Source: Desulfobacteraceae bacterium Eth-SRB2
GTDB lineage: Bacteria > Desulfobacterota > Desulfobacteria > Desulfobacterales > UBA11574
Assembly: GCA_004193595.1 (NCBI GenBank)
Contig: RPGQ01000002.1
Location: forward strand, 119,752 to 183,751
Direction of reading: 5' to 3'
Length of the DNA: 64,000 nt
The notes beneath the pieces were generated by a model. That model searched no databases, had not been told where the DNA came from, and saw only the letters and a list, made by a program, of their open reading frames with translations. Position numbers and translations under genes: made by a program. Shown here piece after piece: positions 47,082 to 56,734 of the stretch (the stretch's first letter is position 1; each line of letters begins with the position of its first letter).

Positions 47082-47864
47082 TTAGTTTTCATCAAATCCT
47101 GGCCTTACAAAGGCTCTGGCATCAGGAAATTCGTTTTCGGTTCTCTTGCGAAGCCGTTCAAGGTGAGTAATAATACCTATAATATTTTTTTTCTGATCTG
47201 AGAAATATTTCAAAATCTTACCCCATGCGCTGATGGAACGGTCCATGCCGATCAGTGCAACTTTTGTTGAGCCATCCGAATCTTTGGCAAAACCATTCAA
47301 TATTTCAAACTGTTCGTCTTGAGCACTGTGAAGAGCCCTTTTGAGTTTTACATAAATCTGGTGCTGATACCACCGGATCACCTCTATGGAGTCTATCACC
47401 GTCACCGTATCTTCCTGTGGTGGAGATGGAATTTCATAGAGAGATGAATTCGTATGGATTTGATCTTCATTCTGTTCAAATAAATATGCATTTGAGTCAA
47501 ACCAGTCATCAACTATGGTAATATATGCTTTTGACATATGAGACAGAATGTGCACCACGTTTTTTTTATCAAATCGCCGTTGAAATTTTTCATCCTCTTC
47601 AATATCAAGAGAATCAAGATCGATCCCCTGTTCTTCCGCCATTTCTCTCAACATATTTAAGGTTTCATCAAGCGTTTCACCCAGTTTCTTCCAGAAAGCC
47701 TCATTGGATATATCTACTGATTCCAGATCGCCGAATTTTTCTTCACTCATTTCAAAGTTCAAACAGCGAGAAGTAAAGGCACAGCGTTCACACCACCGAT
47801 CACAGTAATTATAAATACCCGGTATGTACTTTGAATTATCACTATTTTTATCGAAAAGCGTCAT
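47082..47864 (-). CDS. Conserved-looking hypothetical protein with N-terminal Cys cluster
   Basis: 260 residues, no signal peptide. A cysteine cluster YCDRWCERCAFTSRC (about residues 21-35) could bind zinc or an iron-sulfur cluster. The rest is mostly helical and acidic with ERLRKRTENEFPDARAFV at the C-terminus. I do not recognise the family. It lies 67 bp upstream of hisF on the same strand but in a separate ORF with its own context; a shared promoter is possible. Confidence 0.75.
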   Translation of the reverse strand: MTLFDKNSDNSKYIPGIYNYCDRWCERCAFTSRCLNFEMSEEKFGDLESVDISNEAFWKKLGETLDETLNMLREMAEEQGIDLDSLDIEEDEKFQRRFDKKNVVHILSHMSKAYITIVDDWFDSNAYLFEQNEDQIHTNSSLYEIPSPPQEDTVTVIDSIEVIRWYQHQIYVKLKRALHSAQDEQFEILNGFAKDSDGSTKVALIGMDRSISAWGKILKYFSDQKKNIIGIITHLERLRKRTENEFPDARAFVRPGFDEN

Positions 47865-48120
47865 TTTACAAATAATTATGAAATGAACCTCGTGTTTTGC
47901 CGCTGTGAATGATAAAAATAGGCCAGCGGCTTGTTATTATGGGCTTGAATGACTATATTCTTTAATCATTATCGTGATTCAAAGTCAAGGTTGTGATTTT
48001 ACCATTTTTAAATAATGGGGCCTGCAAATGATTGACACATAAACATACCGGTGTTATATGTCGCGCGCAAACACTAATATTGAGGGATAGTCTTTCAATT
48101 CTAAATTAAATGACCGCATT

Positions 48121-49395
48121 ATGAGTATTTGGGATCGCAAAAAACCATCATTCGGCTTTATTTCTACAAGATTTGCCGGATTGGACGGGGTTTCCCTTGA
48201 AACCAAGAAATGGGCTGAACTGCTTTCATCAAAGGGTTGCCCTGTATATTTTATGGCAGGACAACTTGACACGGATCCCGCAATTTCTCATCTTGCACCT
48301 AAAGCATTCTTCAAGCACGAGGAAATTGTTGAAGTACAACGGGCTATTTTTGTAGAGAAAAAACGCACCCCCGAAATCAGTAGGAAAGTTCAGCAACTTA
48401 AAGAAGAATTGAAAGATGAGATTTCAAAATTTTATTCGAAATTCGAATTCGAAATTTTAGTTGTCGAAAATGCTCTGGCCATTCCTGTAAATATTCCCCT
48501 CGGTCTTGCGATAACAGAATTTATTATCGAAACGGAACTACCCACAATAGCCCACCATCATGACTTTTTCTGGGAAAGAGAAAGATTCTACAGCCCGATT
48601 TCTTCTGATTATTTAAGAGCCGCATTTCCGCCGGTTCATCCGAAGATACAACATGTGGTAATTAATTCTATAGCCGGGCAGCAATTTGGCAGCTTTACCG
48701 GAGCCAGTTGGACATTAATTCCAAATGTTGTGGATTTCAAAGTTCTTCCCCCCCAACCGGACGATTATAATCGCGATTTCAAAAAGGATATCGGCCTTGA
48801 CCCGGACTCCCTCCTGGTGCTTCAACCCACAAGGGTTGTTTCAAGAAAAGGCATAGAAACCGCCGTTGAAATTGTTAAAAGACTTGATCACCCCAAGGCC
48901 TCTCTTGTGATAAGTCACAAATCCGGAGATGAAGGACAGGATTATTTAATGCGCATCGAAGAGTTTGTGGAATTGATGAACGTTGATCTAAAAATAATAT
49001 CCGACAGAATCGGGTTAAAAAGGGGTTTTGATGAAAACGGCAAGAAAATATATACCCTATGGGACGTGTATCAGCATGCAGACCTTATAACATATCCATC
49101 CGCATATGAGGGATACGGCAATGCGTTTGTTGAAGCCATTTATTTCAGAAAGCCTATTGCGATTAACAGATATTCAATTTTTGTAGCAGACATTGAGCCA
49201 AAAGGTTTTGATGTAATTTCTTTTAACACCTACATAACACAAAACAAGGTCAACAAAATAAACGATTTGTTAAAAAATCCCGAGCGAATTGTTCAAATGA
49301 CTGAAAAAAACTATATGCTTGGATGGCGTTATCTGTCATATGAAATGCTTGAAGAAAAGATTGAACAGCTTTTGATTAATTATTATGGGTCCTAA
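48121..49395 (+). CDS. GT4-type glycosyltransferase
   Basis: 424 residues, GT-B fold. The N-terminal part has FISTRFAGLDGVSLETKKW (acceptor side) and AHHHDFFWER. The nucleotide-sugar side has VLQPTRVVSRKGIETAVEIV and the EX7E motif region YPSAYEGYGNAFVEAIYF. It transfers a sugar from an activated donor with retention, in the cytoplasm. The product (compatible solute, lipid or polysaccharide) is not indicated by neighbours. No membrane helix was seen. Confidence 0.85.
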   Translation: MSIWDRKKPSFGFISTRFAGLDGVSLETKKWAELLSSKGCPVYFMAGQLDTDPAISHLAPKAFFKHEEIVEVQRAIFVEKKRTPEISRKVQQLKEELKDEISKFYSKFEFEILVVENALAIPVNIPLGLAITEFIIETELPTIAHHHDFFWERERFYSPISSDYLRAAFPPVHPKIQHVVINSIAGQQFGSFTGASWTLIPNVVDFKVLPPQPDDYNRDFKKDIGLDPDSLLVLQPTRVVSRKGIETAVEIVKRLDHPKASLVISHKSGDEGQDYLMRIEEFVELMNVDLKIISDRIGLKRGFDENGKKIYTLWDVYQHADLITYPSAYEGYGNAFVEAIYFRKPIAINRYSIFVADIEPKGFDVISFNTYITQNKVNKINDLLKNPERIVQMTEKNYMLGWRYLSYEMLEEKIEQLLINYYGS

Positions 49396-49429
49396 GAGCT
49401 AACCCGGTCAAACCGGAACCAAAAGGGAT

Positions 49430-49563
49430 TGATAATTGAATATTGACAATTTACTATTTAAGGAAGTCGCTTCGCACTATCATTTTGATATTGAAAATTA
49501 TAAGAGCTGGAAGAATTCCTTAATATTCAATCTTCAATCGAAAATATTCAATTATTCACAATT
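49430..49563. repeat. TTCAATATTCAA-type inverted repeat
   Basis: Left arm GATTGATAATTGAATATTGA (49430-49449), right arm with AATATTCAATCTTCAATCG and AATATTCAATTATT (about 49522-49556), complementary over long stretches. It follows the architecture of the other tandem-armed elements and sits between the convergent glycosyltransferase and STAS genes. Confidence 0.6.
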
Positions 49564-49569
49564 AAGAAA

Positions 49570-49908
49570 CTAAGTTAAAAACGCCTTTACCGCCTCTTCT
49601 TTTGAATCAAAAATATCAACGACTCTATACATTCGAACAAGATCAAACAGCGTGCGCACCATTTCCTGAGGGCCGCATATTTTTAGATCTCCTCCCAAAC
49701 TTTTTATCTGTCTATGGCAAGACAACAAACTGCCGCATCCCGAACTATCGATAAAATTTACCCGGCTCAATTCTAATACAATCTTTTTGCATCCTTTAAC
49801 TATGGAAGCAAAGCCTGTTTTGAAATCATCGGCATTGCCCGCATCTATCACTTGTGTCAGCACTGAAACAACTGTAACCTCACCGATTTCTTCGGTGTTC
49901 AATTCCAT
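49570..49908 (-). CDS. STAS-domain anti-sigma-factor antagonist
   Basis: 112 residues, a lone STAS domain. The phosphorylatable Ser is in NFIDSSGCGSLLS (around residues 52-64). Such proteins are phosphorylated by a HATPase kinase (RsbW/SpoIIAB type) and dephosphorylated by a PP2C phosphatase. Both activities are present as domains of the protein encoded 1 bp upstream on the same strand. It is the last gene of a three-gene signalling unit. Confidence 0.92.
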   Translation of the reverse strand: MELNTEEIGEVTVVSVLTQVIDAGNADDFKTGFASIVKGCKKIVLELSRVNFIDSSGCGSLLSCHRQIKSLGGDLKICGPQEMVRTLFDLVRMYRVVDIFDSKEEAVKAFLT

Positions 49909-49909
49909 G

Positions 49910-51502
49910 TCAATTCCCTCCGATAAGCTTAATTTTCAAACAGGCGCAGTTTTTTCCTTGGTCTTCTCGTGAATATATGACTTCATCCACGGTATGGGCA
50001 ATAATATGGAGACCGAATCCGTCATCACGTGATCCGTCAAACACCGGTGGAGGAGCAGACTCCGGATCGAATCCTTCGCCCCAGTCAAAAAATTCGAAAA
50101 CAACCTCATCCGGCCACATTTTGGCATTCACTTGAATGGGTTTGCCGGCACGTTCCTTATAGGAATGCTTAATTATATTGGCCGTGACCTCGGTAGCCGC
50201 CAATTCTATCATACCTAATCGTTTCTCATCAAGAAGAGAAACATCTATCCCGGCGCAGAACGCGCGGATAAATGAGCGAACCCTTCCCAGTTCTTTCAGA
50301 TCGCTCATAATGTTCAGCTGATCTTCTTCCGTAAAAACCTCTCGTGAATCTTGGATGTCAATTTTCACCAGAACGCAGGTGACGTCATCATCAAAGGTTT
50401 CCGATTCTGAAAATGCGATAATATCGTTCCAGATACCGGTTATAAGATTTTTCGGCTCAATATTTGCGTTTCTCTGCACAAAATCCACCAGACGTTTTTC
50501 ACCATAAAAATTACCGTCCCGATCTCTGGATTCCGTCAATCCGTCTGAATAGAACACAAAAAGGTCTCCGGGTTTGAAATGAACGGCAGTCTGCCGAAAG
50601 GGCTCTTTTTCCGGAAAACCAAGGGGCATGTTAATTCCCTGAAGCAGAACGCAACGGTTTGTATCATCATGGAAGTGAATCGTTCTCATATGCCCGCAAT
50701 CAACGAAGCTAAACAAATACTTAGCCATATCGAATCTTGCATAACACAAGGTTACAAAGGTTTCTAAATCCACGAGTTGATCGATCATATGTGTATGAAC
50801 GGATGAGACAATTTGCGCCGGCTCCAGCGGCTTATCCGTGTGGGTTGACAGGCTAAGTTCATTCAGAACGCGCAAAAAATGACTCTTTAATGCCGCGCCC
50901 AAAAGAGCCGCAGGAATTCCCTTACCCATAACATCTCCAACCACAATATCAAAACATTGGTTGCTGTGCTTGAAAAAATCGTAAAAATCGCCGTCAACTC
51001 TTTGTGAAGCGACAGTTAAATGGGCGATCTGAATTCCCCGGATATTTTGTGGCGGCCGGCCGAGCAAAAGGGTTTTCTGAATTTTGGAAGCGATATATAT
51101 TTCTTGATCGCGTGCCTTTTTTAGAGACAGATGTGTTTTAACCCTTGCTTTTACTTCCGCTGCATGAAATGGTTTGGTGATATAGTCCAGTGCACCGACT
51201 TCAAATCCTCTGGTTTTGTGCCCCCCTTCACTCATTGCGGTAATGAAAATTACCGGAATATCTTTGGTTTTTGTGGCGGCCTTGAGCCGGGTGCATACTT
51301 CATATCCATTCATTCCGGGCATCATGATATCCAGAAGAATCAAATCCGGCATATGTTTTTCTGCATAATCAAGAGCTGTTGGCCCGTTTTTGGCAATTCC
51401 CAACCGGTAATCCATCTTTAATGTATTCACCAAAAGGTCAATATTGGTGGGATTGTCATCGACAATCAATACCAGAGGTTTGGCTTTTTCCATGAATGTC
51501 AC
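49910..51502 (-). CDS. Response regulator with SpoIIE-type phosphatase and HATPase domains
   Basis: Up to 530 residues (GTG at 51502, or ATG at 51493). Receiver domain first (LVLIVDDNPTNIDLL, phospho-Asp in LILLDIMMPGMNGYE, Lys in DYITKPFHAAEV), then a PP2C/SpoIIE phosphatase (about 160-370; VDGDFYDFF, VVGDVMGKGIPAALL, FYSDGLTESRD), then an anti-sigma-type HATPase (about 395-530; IELAATEVTANIIKH, DDGFGLHIIAHTVDE). It joins the phosphatase and kinase arms of a partner switch in one chain, controlled by phosphorylation, and its STAS partner is encoded next. The hybrid kinase gene ends 4 bp upstream. Confidence 0.93.
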   Translation of the reverse strand: MTFMEKAKPLVLIVDDNPTNIDLLVNTLKMDYRLGIAKNGPTALDYAEKHMPDLILLDIMMPGMNGYEVCTRLKAATKTKDIPVIFITAMSEGGHKTRGFEVGALDYITKPFHAAEVKARVKTHLSLKKARDQEIYIASKIQKTLLLGRPPQNIRGIQIAHLTVASQRVDGDFYDFFKHSNQCFDIVVGDVMGKGIPAALLGAALKSHFLRVLNELSLSTHTDKPLEPAQIVSSVHTHMIDQLVDLETFVTLCYARFDMAKYLFSFVDCGHMRTIHFHDDTNRCVLLQGINMPLGFPEKEPFRQTAVHFKPGDLFVFYSDGLTESRDRDGNFYGEKRLVDFVQRNANIEPKNLITGIWNDIIAFSESETFDDDVTCVLVKIDIQDSREVFTEEDQLNIMSDLKELGRVRSFIRAFCAGIDVSLLDEKRLGMIELAATEVTANIIKHSYKERAGKPIQVNAKMWPDEVVFEFFDWGEGFDPESAPPPVFDGSRDDGFGLHIIAHTVDEVIYSREDQGKNCACLKIKLIGGN

Positions 51503-51506
51503 TTTG

Positions 51507-54500
51507 CTATCTGATTTTTTTGACTAATTCTTTAACTTTTTTTAGAGCTTTGTCATAGTCATAATTATTTATTTGAATCTCCAGTTGCTGAAACGTTGAT
51601 CTGTCAAGATGCTCCTTCAACACATTAAAATGCATATTAATTTCTTGGGGATCCGCAAAATCCAGGGCATCTGCAAGCTGGTTCAGCATGGACAGAAATT
51701 GCTCGGCTTCCAGAGGGGTCTGTTTTGCTTCCGATCCTTGGGCTTTTGGTGTTTCAACAAGAGACTGTAACGATTGTAACACCTGATTCAAAGCCGATTC
51801 AATTTTGTCAATCAGCTCAGAATCCAGGGGGAATTTTTCCCCTTTTCTGCTGGCGGTTTCAAGATTCGATGCCGCCTCATGCAATTCTTCAGCGCCTATG
51901 TTTCCGGCACTCCCTTTGAGGCTGTGAGACATATGCGTCAGTAATTCCCAATCCCGGGTCACAAAAGTATCCCTAATATTGCTTGTTGTATCCTTATTAT
52001 TTTGGAGAAACCCCATAAGTATCCGTTTAAAAACATCACTATCGATTTTTAATGCATTTAGGGCATTCTGAATATTGATGCCCGGAAGTTTTGGAGGAAG
52101 AATATCGGCCTTTACCGCATAATCATCGGCATCTTTGTCTTCATGGAGGGATTCCGGCTCTATGCCGGGCCGCTTTTGTTTTTCTTCCGGTTTTATTGCT
52201 TTGCACAGGGTCGAAAATAATCTCCCCTGTTTGATGGGCTTTGAGATATAGGCATCCATTCCACAATTCAAACACATCTCCTCATCCCCCTTCATTGCAT
52301 GTGCGGTCATGGCAATTATTGGAATGGATTTGGCTTCCGGATCCTGCCGGATCGCCTGTGTTGCCTCATATCCATCCATTTTTGGCATCTGTATATCCAT
52401 TAGCACTGCGTCAAAATGCCCTTTTTTAACCGCTTCAACCGCCTCTTCTCCGTTATTGGCAATCTCTACAACAATTCCCGCATCCTCCAGTATTGCCTTT
52501 GTAATTTCCTGGTTGGTAAGATTATCTTCTGCAACAAGGATTCGAACCCCTTTCAGCCGCTCCTTGTAAATAGATGCCTGGGTCGTGATTTGCTTTTTTA
52601 TTTTCTCTTTTCCATAAGCCTTCTTCCCGAACACATCCATAATCGCATTGAAAAGCGTTGACTGGGCTATGGGTTTATTAAGAAAGGCATTAATTCCTTC
52701 CTGTTTGGCCATCATCTTTTCGGTTTCTCGTCCAAAAGCGGTCATCATGACAATGGGAACAGTCAGCTTCAGATCCTTGCGAATTCTTTTTGAAACCTCG
52801 ATTCCATCCATCTCGGGTATCATCCAATCGATAATAACCAGTTTAAACGGCTCTTCACTGGTCCGGTTCTCTTCCAACACGCGCAGTCCCTCTTTGCCCG
52901 AGGAGACAGACTCTACCGAAAAACCAAAAGACTTCAGCATTTTTTGTATGATGATTCTGCTGTCGGGGCAGTCGTCAACAACCAATGCCTTTATGCCCCG
53001 GATATCGGGAGGGGGCACAAGCTTTCTTGGCATTTTTTTAGCCGGCCGGCGAAAACGCGCCGTAAAGAAAAAGGTGCTCCCTTTGCCTGATTCGCTCTCG
53101 ACCCAGATTCTGCCATCCATCATCTCCACAAGTCGTTTGCAAATGCTAAGCCCCAGGCCGGTTCCGGCATACTTACGCTTTGCGGACATATCAGCCTGGC
53201 TGAAACGTCTAAAAAGATCCGGTATATATTCCGGAGCTATTCCGATACCGGTATCTTTTACAAAAAAAGACAGGGTTACAGAGTCCGGCATTTTTTTAAC
53301 GGTTTTTATACCCACAAGAACAACTCCTCCTTTACGTGAGAACTTAATTGAGTTGTCCACAAGATTCTTAATAATTTGTTGAAGCCGCAGGGGATCGCCG
53401 ATCAGGTTCTTTGGAGTGTCGATATCAATATCTATAAGGAGTTCGATAGACTTCTCAAAAATCTTATCAAGAAACATATCGGAGACTCTGTCAAGCACAT
53501 TATCTATCACAAAGGGGCGTAATTCCAAATCGAGTTTGTCGGCCTCTATTTTGGAAAAGTCAAGAATATCATTGATGATTTCCAGCAGAGAATAGGCTGA
53601 CGATTGAATTATTTCCAGATAATGCTTCACTTTGGGAGGCAAATCCTCACTCAGGGCCAGGTCCGCGGCTGCGATGACGCCATTCATCGGGGTCCGGATT
53701 TCATGACTCATGTTGGCCAGAAATGCACTCTTGGTTCTGGTGGCGGTTTCCGCAGCCTTTCTGGCTTCGATTAATTCCTTTTCCACGTGACACCTTTCGT
53801 CGATCTCTGCCTCTAATTTTATATGGTCTGCCTTTATGGTTCGATTGAGACGCAAAATTTTAAGAATAAAGCCTGCCATTATAAAAAAGACAACGGATGA
53901 GATTACGAAAATGTACCAGTAATTTTTAATAACATCTTTCAGGGTTATCTTATATAAATCCTTGTATGGTCCCACCTTAAGGTATTTCAAACATTCGTGA
54001 ACCGACTGATAATTCATAGGTATTGTCCATCCGCCACATTTTGCGGCTATGGCGGCCGGCGAATCCGAGGGCATTTCAAGAAGTACTATTGCAACTTTTT
54101 CCGCCAGTTCATCCGGAGTGTGTTTGAGTTTTGCCATGGGCCATTCCGGATATCCCCGGGTTGAGTGAGGGAATGGCGGGCAATACACCGTATCTTTGCT
54201 GTGTTCATGAACCACGTAAAAATTTTGACGATTGATCTTTCCTTCGGCATCCATTCTTATGAATGTATCGGCCCTTACTGTTCCGGCATCAACCACGCCA
54301 TCTCTAACCGCATAAACCACAGCGTCCTGTGGGATGTCAAATTTAAGATCTTTGAAATCTCTGTACGGATCGATTCCTCTTTCTTTCAATTCCCGCCATG
54401 CCATCCTCCATCCCCCAAAAGAGCCTTCCGCTACGGCCATGAAGGTCTTTCCTTTGAGATCATTGAGCTGTCGTATGTCTTTCCGATCCGCCTTCCAAAA

Positions 54501-54890
54501 AATCACCCCGTAATATCTGGTATAAAAGCTGTCGAGATACCGGTTTTTCAAGGTGGCAATACGGTTTACGCCATACGTGTGTTCCAGTTCAACATAGAAG
54601 GATGAGTTGGCCAGAATAAAATCGATTTTTCCCTTTTCAACAGCAGGGTAAATATTATCATGATTAAGCGGTACAATTACAAAGTATCTGCCTGGAATGC
54701 TGTTCGATAGATATTCTGCAGTAGGCATCCATTTTGTAATACATTGTCCGGGGCCTCTTTTAGCCAATACGCCGATTTTCACGAAATAGTCATTTGCCAA
54801 AGCAATATATTCAGTCATGAAAAAAAAGAATAACGAACTGATCAAGCAGACCATACATACCGAGAACTTTGAAAAATGTTTACTTTTCAT
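51507..54890 (-). CDS. PhnD/TtrS-type hybrid sensor histidine kinase
   Basis: About 1127 residues from the ATG at 54890 (GGGGTGAG upstream). Signal/first helix (about 10-30), a PhnD-like periplasmic ligand domain (VKIGVLAKRGPGQCITKW to about 310) resembling the tetrathionate sensor TtrS, a membrane helix (about 324-346), HisKA with phospho-His396 (LANMSHEIRTPMNG), HATPase (DNSIKFSRKGG, DTGIGIAPEY, GTGLGLSICKRL), two receiver domains (VVDDCPDS, IDWMIPEMDG; VAEDNLTNQE, MDIQMPKMDGYE) and a C-terminal HPt (HMSHSLKGSAGN). It probably passes phosphate to the downstream response regulator. A dispersed R2 element lies just 16 bp upstream of the start. Confidence 0.93.
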   Translation of the reverse strand: MKSKHFSKFSVCMVCLISSLFFFFMTEYIALANDYFVKIGVLAKRGPGQCITKWMPTAEYLSNSIPGRYFVIVPLNHDNIYPAVEKGKIDFILANSSFYVELEHTYGVNRIATLKNRYLDSFYTRYYGVIFWKADRKDIRQLNDLKGKTFMAVAEGSFGGWRMAWRELKERGIDPYRDFKDLKFDIPQDAVVYAVRDGVVDAGTVRADTFIRMDAEGKINRQNFYVVHEHSKDTVYCPPFPHSTRGYPEWPMAKLKHTPDELAEKVAIVLLEMPSDSPAAIAAKCGGWTIPMNYQSVHECLKYLKVGPYKDLYKITLKDVIKNYWYIFVISSVVFFIMAGFILKILRLNRTIKADHIKLEAEIDERCHVEKELIEARKAAETATRTKSAFLANMSHEIRTPMNGVIAAADLALSEDLPPKVKHYLEIIQSSAYSLLEIINDILDFSKIEADKLDLELRPFVIDNVLDRVSDMFLDKIFEKSIELLIDIDIDTPKNLIGDPLRLQQIIKNLVDNSIKFSRKGGVVLVGIKTVKKMPDSVTLSFFVKDTGIGIAPEYIPDLFRRFSQADMSAKRKYAGTGLGLSICKRLVEMMDGRIWVESESGKGSTFFFTARFRRPAKKMPRKLVPPPDIRGIKALVVDDCPDSRIIIQKMLKSFGFSVESVSSGKEGLRVLEENRTSEEPFKLVIIDWMIPEMDGIEVSKRIRKDLKLTVPIVMMTAFGRETEKMMAKQEGINAFLNKPIAQSTLFNAIMDVFGKKAYGKEKIKKQITTQASIYKERLKGVRILVAEDNLTNQEITKAILEDAGIVVEIANNGEEAVEAVKKGHFDAVLMDIQMPKMDGYEATQAIRQDPEAKSIPIIAMTAHAMKGDEEMCLNCGMDAYISKPIKQGRLFSTLCKAIKPEEKQKRPGIEPESLHEDKDADDYAVKADILPPKLPGINIQNALNALKIDSDVFKRILMGFLQNNKDTTSNIRDTFVTRDWELLTHMSHSLKGSAGNIGAEELHEAASNLETASRKGEKFPLDSELIDKIESALNQVLQSLQSLVETPKAQGSEAKQTPLEAEQFLSMLNQLADALDFADPQEINMHFNVLKEHLDRSTFQQLEIQINNYDYDKALKKVKELVKKIR

Positions 54891-54906
54891 AGGTCTCACC
54901 CCATTG

Positions 54907-55218
54907 ATTTTATTGGGTTCTAAAAAACCTGGTCCTCAGGGCCATGCCTGTCCCGCATTGCGGGGGTCAGAAATCAATGGCTCTGCCCGTATAAATCAAC
55001 CGGAGTAATGGAATATTGGAGTGTTGATTTAAAAAAAAGAGCTTTAAATTTTCAGATTTTCTCCAGGGATCTGTTTTCTGAGAGCGATGAAAAAAGGGGT
55101 TTCTTCCATTACTCCACCACTCCAATACTCCATTACTTCGTAAATCGTTAAATGCCGGCAAACTAAATCCCCTCTGGGGATAATCAAAGCCGGGCCCTCT
55201 GGACCCGGATCTTTACTT
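54907..55218 (+). repeat. R2 element, copy B
   Basis: 312 bp, the same length and orientation as copy A (38520-38831), with only scattered substitutions (for example AGTAATGGAATATTGG in the left arm). It separates the hybrid kinase gene from the winged-helix gene. On the minus strand its right end offers two tandem GC-rich hairpins (CCGGGTCCAGAGGGCCCGG, CCCCAGAGGGG) just past the winged-helix gene stop. Confidence 0.95.
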
Positions 55219-55243
55219 GCTCTCTCAGAATAGCAGAAGATGA

Positions 55244-55618
55244 TTACACCTTCAAGTAAAGTCCTTTCCCAATGCTCTTGATTTTACCCTCTTTTCTCAG
55301 CTTATAAACCATATTATGAACCTTCTTCCGAGAAAACCCGGTCTTTTCAGAAATGATCGCGGGACTGACACCTTTCTTTGACCTATTGATGATTTTAAGC
55401 ACGGTTTCAGCTGCAGTTACGGGTTTCTTAGGAGCGACTTTCTTTGCAGGCGATTTCTTAGGCTTTGACGGAGCGTTGCGAGCGGGTTTAGCTTTACCCT
55501 TTTCATCAACACGAGACGTTTTAATAGTATCCAGTTTCTCTGCCAAAGCTTCAATCCCCTGTGCCATTGCTTTCATGCCTTCCACCACGGTTTTTAGGAA
55601 TACATCAATTTCTTTCAT
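55244..55618 (-). CDS. Winged-helix DNA-binding protein with basic linker
   Basis: 124 residues, good AGGAGGACC ribosome-binding site. The N-terminus is a short coiled coil (about 1-35), followed by a Lys/Pro/Ala-rich histone-like linker (GKAKPARNAPSKPKKSPAKK), then a winged helix (about 68-124; TAAETVLKIINRSKKGVSPA, ISEKTGFSRKKVHNMVYKL, KSIGKGLYLKV). It probably binds DNA as a nucleoid-type or local regulator. No target is evident. The architecture is common among deltaproteobacterial small DNA-binding proteins. Confidence 0.82.
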   Translation of the reverse strand: MKEIDVFLKTVVEGMKAMAQGIEALAEKLDTIKTSRVDEKGKAKPARNAPSKPKKSPAKKVAPKKPVTAAETVLKIINRSKKGVSPAIISEKTGFSRKKVHNMVYKLRKEGKIKSIGKGLYLKV

Positions 55619-55702
55619 TGGTCCTCCTCCTTAAAAATTTATTTGATATCAGGGCATTACAACAAACCACACAATGAAAGTCAAGGATATTCACAACTCA
55701 AT

Positions 55703-55735
55703 AAAAAAGGCCTCCGCCGCACCATGAAGGCCTTT
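55703..55735 (-). terminator. Rho-independent terminator of the small membrane protein unit
   Basis: Eight-bp perfect stem AAAGGCCT / AGGCCTTT with a 14-base loop. On the minus strand it is followed by a T-rich run (plus-strand A-run 55703-55708). It lies about 190 bp downstream of the 37-codon frame ending at 55927. Confidence 0.7.
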
Positions 55736-55926
55736 AATTATAATACAGTCAGGTTATCAGTACTAAAAAATAATAAACTGTTTGCCGGGAAAAATAGATG
55801 TTTGTAGAAGATAGGTTTAAAACCAAGAGGGGATATACAGCAAAAACCCAGACGGGAAAAAATCAGCTGCTGAAATAGAAGCACTTATCCCTTACCCAAG
55901 CGTCATTTAAAGGCATTGAAGTCAAA

Positions 55927-56040
55927 TTATCCAAAAAGCCTAAAACATATCTGTACTATTTCATAGCCTCCATAAACGACACAAATTAAGAGGCCCCAAG
56001 AAAGTAATAAAAGACTTAACCAGATTAACGACATTCTCAT
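55927..56040 (-). CDS. 37-residue single-helix membrane protein, unknown
   Basis: Too short for normal ORF calling. The frame begins MRMSLIWLSLLLLSWGLLIC and ends CFRLFG, with one strongly hydrophobic helix (about 4-24). An AGGAG ribosome-binding site lies nine bases upstream of the ATG. A good promoter (TTGACA, 17-bp spacer, TATAGG) is 57-85 bp upstream, and a terminator-like stem follows at 55703-55735, so the frame sits in a complete transcription unit. I recognise no family; small subunit of a membrane complex, regulator, or type I toxin-like peptide are all possible. Confidence 0.55.
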   Translation of the reverse strand: MRMSLIWLSLLLLSWGLLICVVYGGYEIVQICFRLFG

Positions 56041-56096
56041 ATTCTGAATCTCCTGTTGTTAAAATGTGAAAAGGAAATTAGGAATATATTTAGAAT

Positions 56097-56125
56097 CCTA
56101 TAAATTAATATATCTTGTATGTCAA
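56097..56125 (-). promoter_or_regulatory. Sigma-70-type promoter for the 37-residue membrane protein
   Basis: On the minus strand TTGACA (56125-56120) is separated by exactly 17 bp from TATAGG (56102-56097). The predicted start point leaves a leader of about 50 bases before the ATG at 56040. Confidence 0.6.
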
Positions 56126-56293
56126 GAATAATTTAATACAATATATGGTATAATAAAACATTCTATCATTGCATGACTTAACAAAATGAATTGGGAGTGA
56201 TAATAAATTTTGCCTCGAAAATTGAGAAAAACGAGAAGACATAACGGATTATGGCAGATAAGACCTGATTGGGTTTTTGGAAGATTTAATTAA

Positions 56294-56470
56294 TGATGAA
56301 CTCGTAAAAAGTCCGATTTAGACGGTTTCGTAAAAAGTTCAAATTCCCCCGCCAAACATAGGCGGGATAAAAAGGCGTGCAAATTTTGTAATCATGAGGC
56401 GTACTTTTCGTACGTTGAATGATTGCGAAATACAGCACAACGCAGAAGTTGGACTTTTTACGAGACCGTC
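56294..56470 (-). repeat. GACGGTCTCGTAAAAAGTCC palindromic element, copy 3
   Basis: 177 bp, inverted relative to copies at 16805-16981 and 28484-28661, nearly identical to copy 1. It lies in the non-coding region before the YcbK-like gene. Confidence 0.93.
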
Positions 56471-56734
56471 AATTAATGCCCATCCCTAAATCTATATTGG
56501 GCACAAATTAAGTTTCCAATGCAGAAATTAGCAATTTTTCGCAATGAAGGTATAAATTTAGTATTTCATTGTTTTTAAGATTCTGATATAGGACCCAATT
56601 AACAAAAATTCTCATGTCGCTGTTGATGATCTTGTAAAAAACCAAATAAACACCTTTTTACGAGAGTTTTAAGTTTTGATGTTAAGCTTTAAATACTTGT
56701 TGCGGAAAGTCAAAAAACTCGAGGTTATTAGAAT

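Noticed and set aside
52648..53382. 244-codon plus-strand open frame
   Set aside because: Antisense to the hybrid kinase; composition is the complement of conserved HATPase and receiver motifs.
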